From the NCBI GenBank assembly GCA_001898415.1, contig MKTU01000054.1:1-64000 (forward strand): a DNA stretch of 64,000 nucleotides, read 5' to 3'. Of this stretch, positions 46,201-54,190 are shown piece after piece. Each line of letters begins with the position of its first letter. Positions within the stretch are counted from its first letter, which is position 1. The notes beneath the pieces were generated by a model. The model ran no database searches and was not told the DNA's origin. It saw only the letters and a list, made by a program, of their open reading frames with translations. The DNA is from Rhodanobacter sp. 67-28. GTDB taxonomy: Bacteria; Pseudomonadota; Gammaproteobacteria; Xanthomonadales; Rhodanobacteraceae. The translations under genes and the position numbers were made by a program.

Positions 46201-46334
46201 TGCTCAACAACCGGGTAACCACGCAGACCGATCCGTTCTACGGCTCGACCGGGGGCGAGTACACCACCTATCGCATGGCGGTATATCAGTCCCAGCCCCG
46301 TTACGTGCGCCTTGGCGTCAGTTACGACTTCTGA
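43287..46334 (+). CDS. TonB-dependent receptor with N-terminal carboxypeptidase-regulatory-like domain
   Basis: A 1015-residue outer-membrane protein (Oar/CarO-like branch). Signal peptide to about residue 33 (LALALFAGLAVSTGAIGQA); a short beta-sandwich domain (VSVSNAAGLTRSVTVGAQGR, YTFDNLPLGTYTVTL), a plug (ITAEQLARLPLARSAEAIAL, then GGYGAAYGRSDGGVI), and a 22-strand-type barrel ending YVRLGVSYDF with terminal Phe. Many family members import peptides or bind proteins. Its place after the PAS-AraC gene suggests uptake of collagen-derived peptides. The ATG at 43287 follows GGAGAA; a terminator ends the unit. Confidence 0.93.
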   Translation: MSKHVTRAALCRRNVLALALFAGLAVSTGAIGQATTGSIFGQAPVASGETVSVSNAAGLTRSVTVGAQGRYTFDNLPLGTYTVTLMKDGATVDSRSNVTLRVGGGTEVSFVAPGVKNLDVVTVSASSLPAIDVTGVDSRTVITAEQLARLPLARSAEAIALLAPGVVEGSGYFDGPTGGSVISFGGSSVTENAYYINGFNTTDPLSNFGGFALPYGSIDQQEILSGGYGAAYGRSDGGVISQVGKRGTNAWHFGGQVLWTPAFARGDQKDIYFVSGSDKGKLYDRNAQDKSWTTVASAYAGGPLIEDKLFLFASVEAERRQGNSIGSTDSPYDTRYRNDYPKWYAKLDWNINDSNILELTGASTKRSYSADRLAYDYDTGKTGALANRAIPTKTGADLYVAKFTSYLTDDLTLSAMYGRMDGTYFNQVTNLYPDIARLYSASKQNPALNGGTTIISPQTLGAVDDPTHTSRNTNLRLDLSYRLGSHTLSAGIDNQTIEDNNDGNRMADPGYAWEYNKGAAGTPIIGVPGADPYVAAPGTYPGGATGYYVAKYRRYGGGSVRVEQRAQYIEDSWQVSDRWLLKLGLRNDQFTNYNPGGEAYLRLTKPQWAPRVGFSWDVNGDSSFKVYGNAGRYFLALPATVAMRQAGAPLFTREYFTYTGIDSNGQPTGLTPIDTSRGPGAPISANREYGQPHDPKMVTATNLKSEYQDEFILGFDKKLGDTWVYGAKASYRNLRTAIDDYSDSGAIAAKMDRMGIDPGTYDANAISGAYLFNPGRTNILKVQKYDGSYYSVPMTTADFGFSSGIKRHYYGLELFLEHPFDGKWFGKVDYLFSRNYGNSEGQVRSDIGQVDVSATVDWDYAQVMEYANGELSNSRRHQIKAYGSYQLTPEWMLSGNLAIISGAPRSCLGMYGLDETNPGLGYGAYYHWCAGKVSRPGDAGHNPWQYTVSLSAEYRPLWADKKLGFNVMVYNVLNNRVTTQTDPFYGSTGGEYTTYRMAVYQSQPRYVRLGVSYDF

Positions 46335-46500
46335 CGGCGCGCGGCGCCGGCGGCATGGCTTGGCGGTATCGACAGGCCCGGCGCGTCGGACACTCCTCGG
46401 GAGCCTATGGAAAGGCGCTCCCGACACTCACGGTACGAAATGCACGTCAAGCGCGGGTTGCCGCGACAGGCCACCCGGCCCGGAGACTTTCCCCGAGGCT

Positions 46501-46531
46501 AAGCCGGCACAGGATGTGCCGGCTTCTTTTT
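46501..46531 (+). terminator. Intrinsic terminator after the TonB receptor gene
   Basis: AAGCCGGCAC-AGGAT-GTGCCGGCTT is a perfect 10-bp stem followed by CTTTTT. It lies 166 bp after the receptor stop, with no gene in between. Confidence 0.9.
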
Positions 46532-46536
46532 CCGGT

Positions 46537-46563
46537 CGCGCGACGCTGCAGCCGCTCCTACAG
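46537..46563. repeat. REP-type repeat (GTAGGAGCG class)
   Basis: CGCGCGACGCTGCAGCCGCT then CCTACAGC; read on the minus strand it begins GCTGTAGGAGCG like the element at 24180. The CTA inside it is the stop codon of the cardiolipin synthase gene. Confidence 0.6.
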
Positions 46564-47949
46564 CAACGGATCGAACAGCCGCGCCACGTGCATCGCGACG
46601 CGGCGAAGATACGACGCGTCGCGATACTCGCGCTCGTCGATCGCCACGGCACGACTGAAGTCCGTGCGCAGCATCGCTTCGACTTCGCCGGCGAACGCCC
46701 CGTCGACGACCAGCGCGCCGACTTCGAAGTTGAGTCGGAACGAGCGGCTGTCCAGATTCAGGCTGCCGATCGCGGCGGCATCGTCATCGATCAGCAGCGC
46801 CTTCTGGTGCAGGAAGCCCGGCTGGTAGCGGAACATGCCGATGCCGGCGCGCACCGCGTGGTAGGCGTGCAGGGTGGAGGCGAGGAACACGGTGTGGTGA
46901 TCCGGTCGCGACGGGATCAGCACGCGCACATCGACCCCGCGCAGCACCGCCAGCTGCAATGCCGCGCGCACCGCGTGGTCGGGCACGAAGTACGGCGTGC
47001 TCAGCCACAGTCGCCGGCGTGCGGCGTGGATCGCCGCGGTGAAGAACAGCGAGCCGGTTTCCAGGCGGTCGGCGGGCCCGGCTGCGACCACCAGCGCGCT
47101 GGCGCGGCCTTCGTCCTGCGGTGCGTCCAGCAGCGGCGGCAGTTGCCCGGTGATCCATTGCCAGTCGTCGGCGAACACCTGCTGCAGGTCGGCCACCGCC
47201 GGCCCGCACAGTTCCAGCATGGTGTCGCGCCACGGCGACAGCGGCGGCTTGCGACCCAGGTATTCATCGCCGGCGTTGAGGCCGCCGACGAAGCCGCGTG
47301 CGCCGTCGACCACCACGATCTTGCGATGGTTGCGGAAGTTGAGCTGGAAGCGGTTGCGCAGGCGATGCGTGGCGAAGCGGTGGATCGCCACGCCGCCCTC
47401 GCGCAGCGCCTGCACGTAGCGGCGCGGCAGCGCATGGCTGCCGACGCCGTCGAACAGCACGCACACTTGCACGCCGGCGGCCGCGCGCTGCAGCAGCACC
47501 TGCTGCAGGCGCCGGCCCAGCGCGTCGTCGTGGATCACGAAAAACTGCACCAGCAGGCAATGCTCGGCCGTTGCCATCGCGGCCAGCATCGCCGCGAAGG
47601 TGCCTTCGCCGTCGATCAGCAGGCGCAGGCGATGGCCGCTGCGGAACGGCCGTCGCTGCAGCGCGCTGATCGCGGCGAAGCGTGCGCAGGCCGGCTCGAC
47701 GGTCGCGGCTTCCGTGTTCGCCGTCACCGGCTGCGATGTCGGCGCGCCGTGGCCGGCGTGGTAGCCGAAGAACCGGCTGGAGCCCAGGTAGAGATAGGGC
47801 AGCAAGGTCACGTACGGCAGCAGCAACAGGCCCAGCATCCAGCCGATCGCACCCTGCGGCGTGCGCGCGTGGCGGATCGCGTGCAAGGCCGACAGCGCGC
47901 CGAGCAGATGCAGTGCGACGATGCAGGCGGTGAGGACGCTGGCAGTCAT
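46558..47949 (-). CDS. cls: Cardiolipin synthase (phospholipase D family)
   Basis: A 463-residue inner-membrane enzyme that joins two phosphatidylglycerols to cardiolipin. Two N-terminal hydrophobic helices (about 1-60; LLPYVTLLPYLYLGSSRFFG) and two HKD motifs: NFRNHRKIVVVDGARGFVGG and FLHQKALLIDDDAAAIGSLN, each with HxKxxxxD. The start at 47949 gives the usual hydrophobic N-terminus. It ends inside a REP element and follows the FAD-protein gene by 18 bp on the same strand. Confidence 0.92.
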   Translation of the reverse strand: MTASVLTACIVALHLLGALSALHAIRHARTPQGAIGWMLGLLLLPYVTLLPYLYLGSSRFFGYHAGHGAPTSQPVTANTEAATVEPACARFAAISALQRRPFRSGHRLRLLIDGEGTFAAMLAAMATAEHCLLVQFFVIHDDALGRRLQQVLLQRAAAGVQVCVLFDGVGSHALPRRYVQALREGGVAIHRFATHRLRNRFQLNFRNHRKIVVVDGARGFVGGLNAGDEYLGRKPPLSPWRDTMLELCGPAVADLQQVFADDWQWITGQLPPLLDAPQDEGRASALVVAAGPADRLETGSLFFTAAIHAARRRLWLSTPYFVPDHAVRAALQLAVLRGVDVRVLIPSRPDHHTVFLASTLHAYHAVRAGIGMFRYQPGFLHQKALLIDDDAAAIGSLNLDSRSFRLNFEVGALVVDGAFAGEVEAMLRTDFSRAVAIDEREYRDASYLRRVAMHVARLFDPLL

Positions 47950-47967
47950 GGTGACGGCCGCGCCGGT

Positions 47968-49335
47968 TCAGCCGGCCAGGATCTGGTCGGCCAGGTTGCG
48001 GGCCTGCTGGCGGATTTCCGGCATCGCGGTGGATTCCCACAAGGTGCCGCGCAGCAGGCTGCCGATGGCGAACAGGTGCGGCCACGGCTGGCCGTCATGA
48101 TGCAGGCGGCCATCGCGGCTGGCCACCAGGCCGAGGCCGAGCGGATCGCCGGTGACGTGGGCATTGGTGAGCAACTGGCGCACCAGTCGATGACGGCTGT
48201 GCCGCACGTCGGTGGCCAGCCCGGTGGTCTGGATCGCCAGGTCGGTGTGCTGTACCTCGCTGTGCCCGGCGTGCCGGAACTGCAACTGCAGGCCCTGACC
48301 GCTCGGCTCAGCGGCCTGCAGGCGGCCGCGTCGGCGCTGCAGGCGACCTTGCTGTTCGAGCGCGACGATGGCCTCGTGCACCTGCGGCGGCATGCGGTGG
48401 CGCGCACGTTCCCACGCCCAGCGGGCATGCCGCATGAAGCGCGCGCGCTGCTCGGGCGGCAGCTCGCCCCACAGGTCCGGCAGGTGTGGGCGCAGACTGT
48501 CGACGACGGTGCGCCACTCGATGCCATGCGGCGCGATCGCCTCCCGCAACAGGTGCATCCAGCGGCGGATCTCCGGTCCGTCGCGCATGGCATCCACCAG
48601 CTCGGCGCTGTCGCCGGCAGGCGTGCCGGCATGGGCCAGGTGCGCCTCGGGCAGCAGGCCATGGCGCGAGGTGGCGACGAAGGTGGTGTGTGGCCAGCGC
48701 GCGGAGAGTTCCAGCAACACGTCGACCGCGGTGAGCCCCAGGCCGATCACCGCCACGGTACGCGGTGGCGGCACCGCGTCGAGCTGCGCCAGCCAGGGCC
48801 ACGGGTCGACGATGTAGCGACCGCTGTCCAGCGCGGCCGCGCTCACGCCCTTCAGCGGCTGCGGCGGCAGTGCACCCAGCGCCAGCACGGCGGCATCGGC
48901 GCGATGGCTGCGTTCGCCGTGGATCACGGTGACGCCGTCGCGTTCGGGCACCAGCGCATCGACCTCGAACGGCACCACGTTGACGTGATGATGGCCGCGC
49001 GCCATGCCCTGCTGCAGTGCGCGGGCCACCTCGGCCTCCAGGTAGTCGCCGTAGCGCCGGCGCGGCAGGAAATCGGTGCCGCCGATCGCCGGGTCGTCGC
49101 GCTGCACGAAATCCAGGAAGCCCTGCGGCTTGCCGGCGAACATGCCCATCGACGCGGCGCGCACGTTCAGCAGGTGGCGCTCCGAGCCGGTGCCGTAGGC
49201 CACGCCGCGCACCGATCCGCCGGCACCGGTGAACCAGTCCAGTTGCAGCGGTTGCGGCGGCTCGCGCTCCAGCAGCTCACTGAGCAGGCTGGCGGCCGCG
49301 GCGCCGCCGCCGATGATGGCGACCCGTCGAAACAT
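47968..49335 (-). CDS. FAD/NAD(P)-binding protein
   Basis: A 455-residue protein starting MFRRVAIIGGGAAAASLLSE with the FAD dinucleotide site. LLNVRAASMGMFAGKPQGFL and RRRYGDYLEAEVARAL are typical of the large FAD-NAD(P)-binding (FAD_NAD_bind_9) family; a second site TVAVIGLGLTAVDVLLEL follows. Family members are poorly characterised oxidoreductases. It sits between the cysteine dioxygenase gene (32 bp upstream) and cls, all on the minus strand, so a sulfur-amino-acid or redox link with the dioxygenase is possible but unproven. Confidence 0.85.
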   Translation of the reverse strand: MFRRVAIIGGGAAAASLLSELLEREPPQPLQLDWFTGAGGSVRGVAYGTGSERHLLNVRAASMGMFAGKPQGFLDFVQRDDPAIGGTDFLPRRRYGDYLEAEVARALQQGMARGHHHVNVVPFEVDALVPERDGVTVIHGERSHRADAAVLALGALPPQPLKGVSAAALDSGRYIVDPWPWLAQLDAVPPPRTVAVIGLGLTAVDVLLELSARWPHTTFVATSRHGLLPEAHLAHAGTPAGDSAELVDAMRDGPEIRRWMHLLREAIAPHGIEWRTVVDSLRPHLPDLWGELPPEQRARFMRHARWAWERARHRMPPQVHEAIVALEQQGRLQRRRGRLQAAEPSGQGLQLQFRHAGHSEVQHTDLAIQTTGLATDVRHSRHRLVRQLLTNAHVTGDPLGLGLVASRDGRLHHDGQPWPHLFAIGSLLRGTLWESTAMPEIRQQARNLADQILAG

Positions 49336-49367
49336 GCGGTTTTCCTGTTCCCCTGGCGTGGCGTCGG

Positions 49368-49946
49368 TCAGGCCGGCCAGTGCCCGGCCACGGCGCAGTC
49401 GGTGGCCCGCGCGGTCCACGGCCCGGCGGGTGCGGTCTGCTCGTATGCCTGATAGTGGTTCAGTTCGCCGCCGTAGACGTGCAGGGTGAGCGCGGTCTCG
49501 TGCTGGGACAGATTGCGGCAGCGGTGCACGTGATTGGGGTCGCCCTCGAACCAGATGCCGTCGCCGGGGCCGAGCCAGTCGCGGCCCAGCGCGCGCAAGG
49601 TGCCCGAGCCCGGGTCGCGGCGCCACGACTGCACTTCCAGCGCACCGACCAGGGCCAGCTCCAGCCCCCACAGGCCGGCATGATCGTGCACCGGCGTGCA
49701 ATGGTTTGCCGGCCACGCCATCACCAGCATGCTGACCGGCGGCTGGTTGCGCTGCGCCAGCTGCCAGCGACCGAGGCCTTGCCCGCGCCGCGGCAGGCGC
49801 GCCAGCCGCGCAGCGATCGCCGCGTTGTCGCGGTGCACCAGCTGCCCCAGCTCGCGTGCCATCGAAGCCAGGTCCGGGTGCGCCACGCTTGCGTGCTCCA
49901 GCGCGATCTCGCGCAACAGCTTCAAGGTTCGCCGTGGTCTGCCCAT
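49368..49946 (-). CDS. Cysteine dioxygenase family protein
   Basis: A 192-residue cupin. The iron ligands are in the first cupin box CTPVHDHAGLWGLEL (HxH) and the second box DPNHVHRCRNLSQHE (His). LALVGALEVQSW and LHVYGGELNHYQAYE match bacterial cysteine dioxygenases, which oxidise cysteine to cysteine sulfinate. The bacterial form lacks the Cys-Tyr crosslink cysteine of mammals; here the residue before the GLW loop is Ala-Gly, consistent with that. Confidence 0.87.
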   Translation of the reverse strand: MGRPRRTLKLLREIALEHASVAHPDLASMARELGQLVHRDNAAIAARLARLPRRGQGLGRWQLAQRNQPPVSMLVMAWPANHCTPVHDHAGLWGLELALVGALEVQSWRRDPGSGTLRALGRDWLGPGDGIWFEGDPNHVHRCRNLSQHETALTLHVYGGELNHYQAYEQTAPAGPWTARATDCAVAGHWPA

Positions 49947-50131
49947 GCGGGCCTCCCAGCAGGATAAAGGGGCGCCAGTGGATCATGCGCCCGGTTAAAG
50001 TGGCGTAAGCCGGCCGGGGCGACGGGCTCCCCAATCGATCCGGCCAGGCTCGGAGCGGTCCGTGGAAATCCGGCGCGTGCCACCCACGCCCGTTATCGCA
50101 GGTTTTTCCGTTTTCCTCTCAACCGATCCGG

Positions 50132-50211
50132 CTGAGCGTAGCCGCGCGCGGCGAAGTCGAAGCCTCGCCGCGCGAGGCTCTTCGACTCCGCCGCGGCGCG
50201 GCTACGCTCAG
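50132..50211. repeat. 80-bp inverted repeat with nested hairpin
   Basis: CTGAGCGTAGCCGCG at the left pairs with CGCGGCTACGCTCAG at the right. The arms continue with GCGGCGAAGTCGAAG and CTTCGACTCCGCCGC, with a one-base difference. In the middle CCTCGC-CGC-GCGAGG makes its own hairpin. The whole lies 27 bp past the tonB stop. It looks like a mobile palindromic repeat (REP/MITE-like) or a strong structural 3' end for the tonB mRNA; no U-run is present. Confidence 0.65.
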
Positions 50212-50238
50212 AGAGATCGTGAAAACCGGCCGCCGCGG

Positions 50239-50895
50239 TCAGCCGCGCAGGGTGAACGTGACCGGCACGCTGGCCCAGGCGCGGGTCGCGTGCCCGTTGA
50301 CGATGGCCGGCTGGAAGCGCCAGTGCGCCAGGACCTGCTCGCGGGCGCTGCGGTCGAGTTCCGCGTGGCCGCTGCTGCGCAGCACGCCGACTTCGAGCGG
50401 CTTGCCGGTCTCGTCCACCAGGACGCGCAGCACCACCGTACCCTCCAGATGCCCGCGCAAGGCATGCGCCGGGTAAGTGATGGGGTGGGCCAGGTAGGCG
50501 AGGCTGGCTTCGACCGCGGCGACGGGTGCCGGGGTGCCGCTGTCCGTTGCCGCAGCCGGCGCCGCGTCTTGCACGGGCGCGGCGGGCTGGCCGTCGGCGA
50601 CTGGCATCGACGGTACACGGGCCACCACCGGATGCGGCATCACCTGCGGCGTGGGCAGCGCCTGGGGCAGCGGCTTGAGTTCCACCGGCGGCGGTGCCGG
50701 CGGCTGCGGGGACGGCGATATCAGGCGCACCAGCGCCGGCGGCGGGACGAGTCGGGGCAGGGTCGGCAGCGACACCGGCAGCGGCCGTGCGGCGATCAGG
50801 ATCACGGCAAGGTTCAGTGCGATGGCCGCACTGAGCGCGGCGATGCGGGCGGGTTCCGGGCGGGCTTGGGCAAGCGGCAGGCTGATGGAAGACAT
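50239..50895 (-). CDS. tonB: TonB-family energy transducer
   Basis: A 218-residue protein: short cytoplasmic N-terminus, one transmembrane helix (IAALSAAIALNLAVILIAAR), a long proline-rich periplasmic spacer (about 45-120) and a C-terminal TonB domain (YPAHALRGHLEGTVVLRVLV, VGVLRSSGHAELDRSAREQV). It passes proton-motive energy to outer-membrane receptors such as the one at 43287. No exbB/exbD beside it, so it is an accessory TonB. Confidence 0.9.
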   Translation of the reverse strand: MSSISLPLAQARPEPARIAALSAAIALNLAVILIAARPLPVSLPTLPRLVPPPALVRLISPSPQPPAPPPVELKPLPQALPTPQVMPHPVVARVPSMPVADGQPAAPVQDAAPAAATDSGTPAPVAAVEASLAYLAHPITYPAHALRGHLEGTVVLRVLVDETGKPLEVGVLRSSGHAELDRSAREQVLAHWRFQPAIVNGHATRAWASVPVTFTLRG

Positions 50896-51128
50896 GACGA
50901 CCTCCTGGCTGCATGGCGGGAGCGGCAGTCACGCGGCTCGCGCCGGGGGATCGTGCTGTCGCGCCTGCAGCCTATGCCTGTTGCGCCGACGCGCGCAAGT
51001 GGACGGCTGGACGTCCATCTGCCGCCAGGCCTCGCGTACGGCGATCGGCGAACGACGCAGGTGGCATCGGGCGCAACCTCTGCGACAATCGTCCCGCGGC
51101 GACGGGCCGATTCCACGGGAGCCAAGAC

Positions 51129-51563
51129 ATGCGCATGAACATCTGGTGGGCCGCGGGTCTGCTGGCGGCGGCGTCGATGCTGTCGGTATCGACGGCGCGG
51201 GCGGGCGACATCTCGTGCAAGATGACGTTCCAGCTGTCCGGCTGGTCGGTGTTCTACAAGACTGCCAGGGGCACCGGCACGGTCCGTTGCAGCAACGGCC
51301 AGAGCCTGCAGGTGAAGCTGCGCGCCAAGGGCGGCGGGCTGACCTTCGGCAAGACGAAGATCACCGACGGCATCGGCAAGTTCACTGGCGTCAGCAACGT
51401 GCGCGACGTGCTGGGCCACTATGCCGAAGCGGTGGCGCACGCAGGCGCGGAGAAGTCGGCGGCGGCGCAGGTGCTGACCAAGGGCAATGTCTCGCTGGCG
51501 CTCAGCGGCAAGGGCGAGGGCTGGAACCTCGGCGTGGCGTTCGGCGCGTTCATCATCGAATAG
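51129..51563 (+). CDS. Exported hypothetical protein, EipA/DUF-like beta-rich
   Basis: A 144-residue protein with a signal peptide (MRMNIWWAAGLLAAASMLSVSTARAG), one cysteine pair (ISCKMTF and TVRCSNG) and Gly-rich strands after it. EKSAAAQVLTKGNVSLALSG resembles the nucleation-type repeats of proteobacterial exported 'hypothetical' proteins. No known function. ATG at 51129 or 51135. Confidence 0.65.
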   Translation: MRMNIWWAAGLLAAASMLSVSTARAGDISCKMTFQLSGWSVFYKTARGTGTVRCSNGQSLQVKLRAKGGGLTFGKTKITDGIGKFTGVSNVRDVLGHYAEAVAHAGAEKSAAAQVLTKGNVSLALSGKGEGWNLGVAFGAFIIE

Positions 51564-51657
51564 CGACACCGCGCGTGCGACCCTGTGCCAAGGCATGCAG
51601 GGGCGCACGTGCGCGATCAAGGTGTGTCGGCGCACCCCGCGCCACCGGAGGTTTCCG

Positions 51658-52326
51658 ATGTCCGCCACGTCCGGCGCAGTCATTCCCAGCTACAGCTTCG
51701 GCGATGAGCTGGCCAGCAGCATCATCCACGGGCTGGGCATCGTGCTCAGCATCGCCGGGCTGGCCACCCTGGTCGCGTTCGCGGCGCTGCACGGCAATGC
51801 AGTGGCGGTGGTCGCCTGCGCGGTGTTCGGCGCATCGCTGGTGCTGCTGTACACCGCCTCCACGCTCTACCACTCGATCCCCGCGGCGGGTGCCAAGCCC
51901 ACCCTGCGCGCACTCGACCACATCGCGATCTACGTGCTGATCGCCGGCACCTACACGCCGTTTTCCCTGATCGCCCTGCCGGCCACATGGGGCTGGAGCC
52001 TGTTCGCGGCGGTATGGGCGCTGGCGCTGGCCGGCAGCGTGCTGGAGCTGGGCCTGCTCAAGCGCTACCACAAGCTGGCGGTGCTGCTGTACGTGGGCAT
52101 GGGCTGGATCGGGATGGTCGCGTTCAAGCCGCTCAGCGAACACCTGCAGGCCGGCGGCACCGCGCTGCTGGTGGCCGGCGGGCTGGCCTACACGCTGGGC
52201 GTGCCGTTCTACCTGTGGCGGCGGCTGCCGTTCCACCACGCGCTCTGGCACCTGTTCGTGCTGACCGGCAGCGTGCTGCATTTCCTCGCGGTGTTGCTGT
52301 ACGTGATCCCCGGCCCGCAGCGCTGA
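51658..52326 (+). CDS. Hemolysin III/PAQR family membrane protein
   Basis: A 222-residue protein with seven hydrophobic helices. Zinc-site residues of the HlyIII/YqfA/PAQR family are visible: SIIHGLGIVLS (His), TASTLYHSIP (Ser, His), LRALDHIAIYVLIAGTYTPF (Asp), and HHALWHLFVLTGSVLHFLAV (His pair). Members are hydrolase-like membrane proteins; a cytolytic role is doubtful. Convergent with the DUF456 gene, 9 bp between stops. Confidence 0.92.
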   Translation: MSATSGAVIPSYSFGDELASSIIHGLGIVLSIAGLATLVAFAALHGNAVAVVACAVFGASLVLLYTASTLYHSIPAAGAKPTLRALDHIAIYVLIAGTYTPFSLIALPATWGWSLFAAVWALALAGSVLELGLLKRYHKLAVLLYVGMGWIGMVAFKPLSEHLQAGGTALLVAGGLAYTLGVPFYLWRRLPFHHALWHLFVLTGSVLHFLAVLLYVIPGPQR

Positions 52327-52335
52327 GAGGCGTGT

Positions 52336-52818
52336 TCAGCCCAGCAGCATGGCCAGGCCGAACAGGCCGACCATCAGGAACGACAGCACCAGCTTGAGCA
52401 GCGTGCCGAACAGGAGCCCGAGCCAGGTACCCACGCCCACGTGGGTCGCGCGCAGCACGCTGTTGCCCGAGGACAACTCGCCCAGCAGCGCCCCCGCGAA
52501 CGGCCCCAGGACCAGGCCGGGGATGCCGAAGAACATGCCCACCACGGTGCCGATGCCGGCGCCCCACAACGCGCGCCGGCTGGCGCCGACGCGCTTGGCG
52601 CCCAGCGCGCTGGCGACGAAATCGACGACCACCCCGACCGCGCCGATCGCGCCGATGGCCAGCAGCCACCACAGCCCGAGATGGCGGTAGCCATCCACCG
52701 CCGCCGCCAGCCAGATCCCGCCGAACACCATCGGAATGCCCGGCAGCACCGGCAACACCGAGCCGGCCAGACCGCCGAGCATCAGCAGGGCGGCGAGGAT
52801 GTAGAGGGCGATTTCCAT
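52336..52818 (-). CDS. DUF456 membrane protein
   Basis: A 160-residue, very hydrophobic protein with the DUF456 pattern: VLPVLPGIPMVFGGIWLAAA, VVVDFVASALGAKRVGASRR, GIGTVVGMFFGIPGLVLGPF and a C-terminal TM pair. Glycine-zipper-like stretches are common in the family; function unknown. Confidence 0.9.
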   Translation of the reverse strand: MEIALYILAALLMLGGLAGSVLPVLPGIPMVFGGIWLAAAVDGYRHLGLWWLLAIGAIGAVGVVVDFVASALGAKRVGASRRALWGAGIGTVVGMFFGIPGLVLGPFAGALLGELSSGNSVLRATHVGVGTWLGLLFGTLLKLVLSFLMVGLFGLAMLLG

Positions 52819-52941
52819 GGCGGGCTTCCGTTGGCGCGGTCACGCGGGAGTCACGGCCGCACGGCCATGGGGGTGGGGACACTATGGCATGCAACCGCGC
52901 GTCGTTCGCGCCATTCGCGGCCGTGGCCGGTCATCGGCGAA

Positions 52942-53016
52942 CTGCAGGAACGCACCGTGTGCGCGATGCTTGCTTCTACGTGACGACCAGGTTGCGCACA
53001 GGGTGCGCTCCCGCAG
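52942..53016. repeat. REP pair in opposite orientation (BIME-like)
   Basis: CTGCAGGAACGCACCGTGTG at 52942 and its near-inverse GCGCACAGGGTGCGCTCCCG, ending CAG at 53016. Both are variants of the GTAGGAGCGCACC unit, separated by about 28 bp. It lies just after the stop of the ferredoxin reductase gene. Confidence 0.7.
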
Positions 53017-53793
53017 CTATTTCTCGACGAAGGCGCGTTCGACCACGTAATCGCCCGGCTCGCGCGTGCGCGGCGAAGCTTCGAAACCACGGCCGTCGAG
53101 CAGGGTGCTGAGGTCGTCGAGCATGGCCGGGCTGCCGCACAGCATCACGCGGTCGGTTTCCGGGTTGAGCGGCGGCAGCCCGGTGGCCGCGCTCAGCGCG
53201 CCGTCGACGATCGCATCGGTGATGCGGCCGTGGTGGCGGAACGGCTCGCGCGTGACGGTGGGGTAGTAGATCAGCTTCTCGCGTACCAGCTCGCCCAGGT
53301 ATTCGTGCTGCGGCAGCTCGTGCTCCAGGTAGTGCGCGTAGGCGAGATCGTCGATGCGGCGCACGCCGTGGGCCAGCACGATCCGGTCGAAGCGCTCGTA
53401 GGTGTGCGGGTCGCGAATGATGCTGAGGAACGGTGCCAGGCCGGTGCCGGTGCCGAGCAGGTACAGGTTGCGGCCGGGCTTGAGGTCGCCGAGCACCAGC
53501 GTGCCGGTGGGCTTGCGCGTGACGATCAGCGGGTCGCCGGGCTTGAGGTGCTGCAGGCGCGAGGTCAGCGGGCCGTCGGCGACCTTGATCGAGAAGAACT
53601 CCAGGTGTTCCTCCCAGCTGGCGCTGGCGATGGAATAGGCGCGCATCAGCGGGCGGGTTTCCGCCTCCAGGCCGATCATCACGAACTGGCCGCTGTCGAA
53701 GCGGAAGCCGGGGTCGCGGGTGGTGCGGAAGCTGAACAGCGTGTCGTTCCAGTGCTGCACGTCGATCACGTGCTCGGTTGCCATGGCCACCAT
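53017..53793 (-). CDS. fpr: Ferredoxin-NADP reductase
   Basis: A 258-residue flavoprotein of the bacterial FPR type. FAD motif RAYSIASASWEEHLEFFSIK, then GPLTSRLQHLKPGDPL, the NADP site LYLLGTGTGLAPFLSIIRDP and VMLCGSPAMLDDLSTLLDGR; the protein ends VVERAFVEK, with the terminal VEK typical of subclass I FPRs. It moves electrons between NADPH and ferredoxin/flavodoxin in oxidative-stress response and iron-sulfur assembly. Start at ATG 53793 (or 53784). Confidence 0.93.
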   Translation of the reverse strand: MVAMATEHVIDVQHWNDTLFSFRTTRDPGFRFDSGQFVMIGLEAETRPLMRAYSIASASWEEHLEFFSIKVADGPLTSRLQHLKPGDPLIVTRKPTGTLVLGDLKPGRNLYLLGTGTGLAPFLSIIRDPHTYERFDRIVLAHGVRRIDDLAYAHYLEHELPQHEYLGELVREKLIYYPTVTREPFRHHGRITDAIVDGALSAATGLPPLNPETDRVMLCGSPAMLDDLSTLLDGRGFEASPRTREPGDYVVERAFVEK

Positions 53794-54190
53794 CAGGGGG
53801 TTTCTCGTCCGGGTGATCGGCGGCGCAGGGCGCCGGCCGTCGGGTTGCAGGAGGTCGTGGCCGCGGCCATGCAGCGGGGCGCGAAGCGCGCGGCGGTCAA
53901 CCTGCAAGGATACGCCAGCACCCCGGTGATCGCCGAATCGGATTCCGTGACGGGTTGCCGCATCCCCCGTGCGGGCATCGTGTATCAGGTGATCGTAGGT
54001 CGCCGCCTACATCCTTGGCCTCCCGCGGATGGCAGCAGACGCGTTCTTGAACTACAGCCGCCGGCTGCGCATACTGCGACCGTTGCTCCGATCCGGCGGC
54101 GCCAGGCCGGACGGGAAGGAAGCCAGGGGGATTCCTAGGCACGCCGATCACGGCGCGGCGGGGTTTTCTTGAGGTCGACTTCGGGAGCTG
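53794..54190. other. Intergenic region before the sigma-54 activator
   Basis: About 400 bp, divergent between fpr and the activator. No protein-like frame. A small hairpin GTAGG-TCGCCG-CCTAC lies near 53996. I found no TGGC-N8-TTGC sigma-54 promoter here, so the activator itself is probably transcribed by a sigma-70-type promoter. Confidence 0.45.

Noticed and set aside
44115..46427. Minus-strand open frame inside the TonB receptor gene
   Set aside because: Antisense shadow of the receptor; the receptor has all expected domains.
46312..49452. Plus-strand open frame of more than 1000 codons across cls and the FAD-protein gene
   Set aside because: Composition typical of antisense shadow; no ribosome site; covers two clear minus-strand genes and a terminator.
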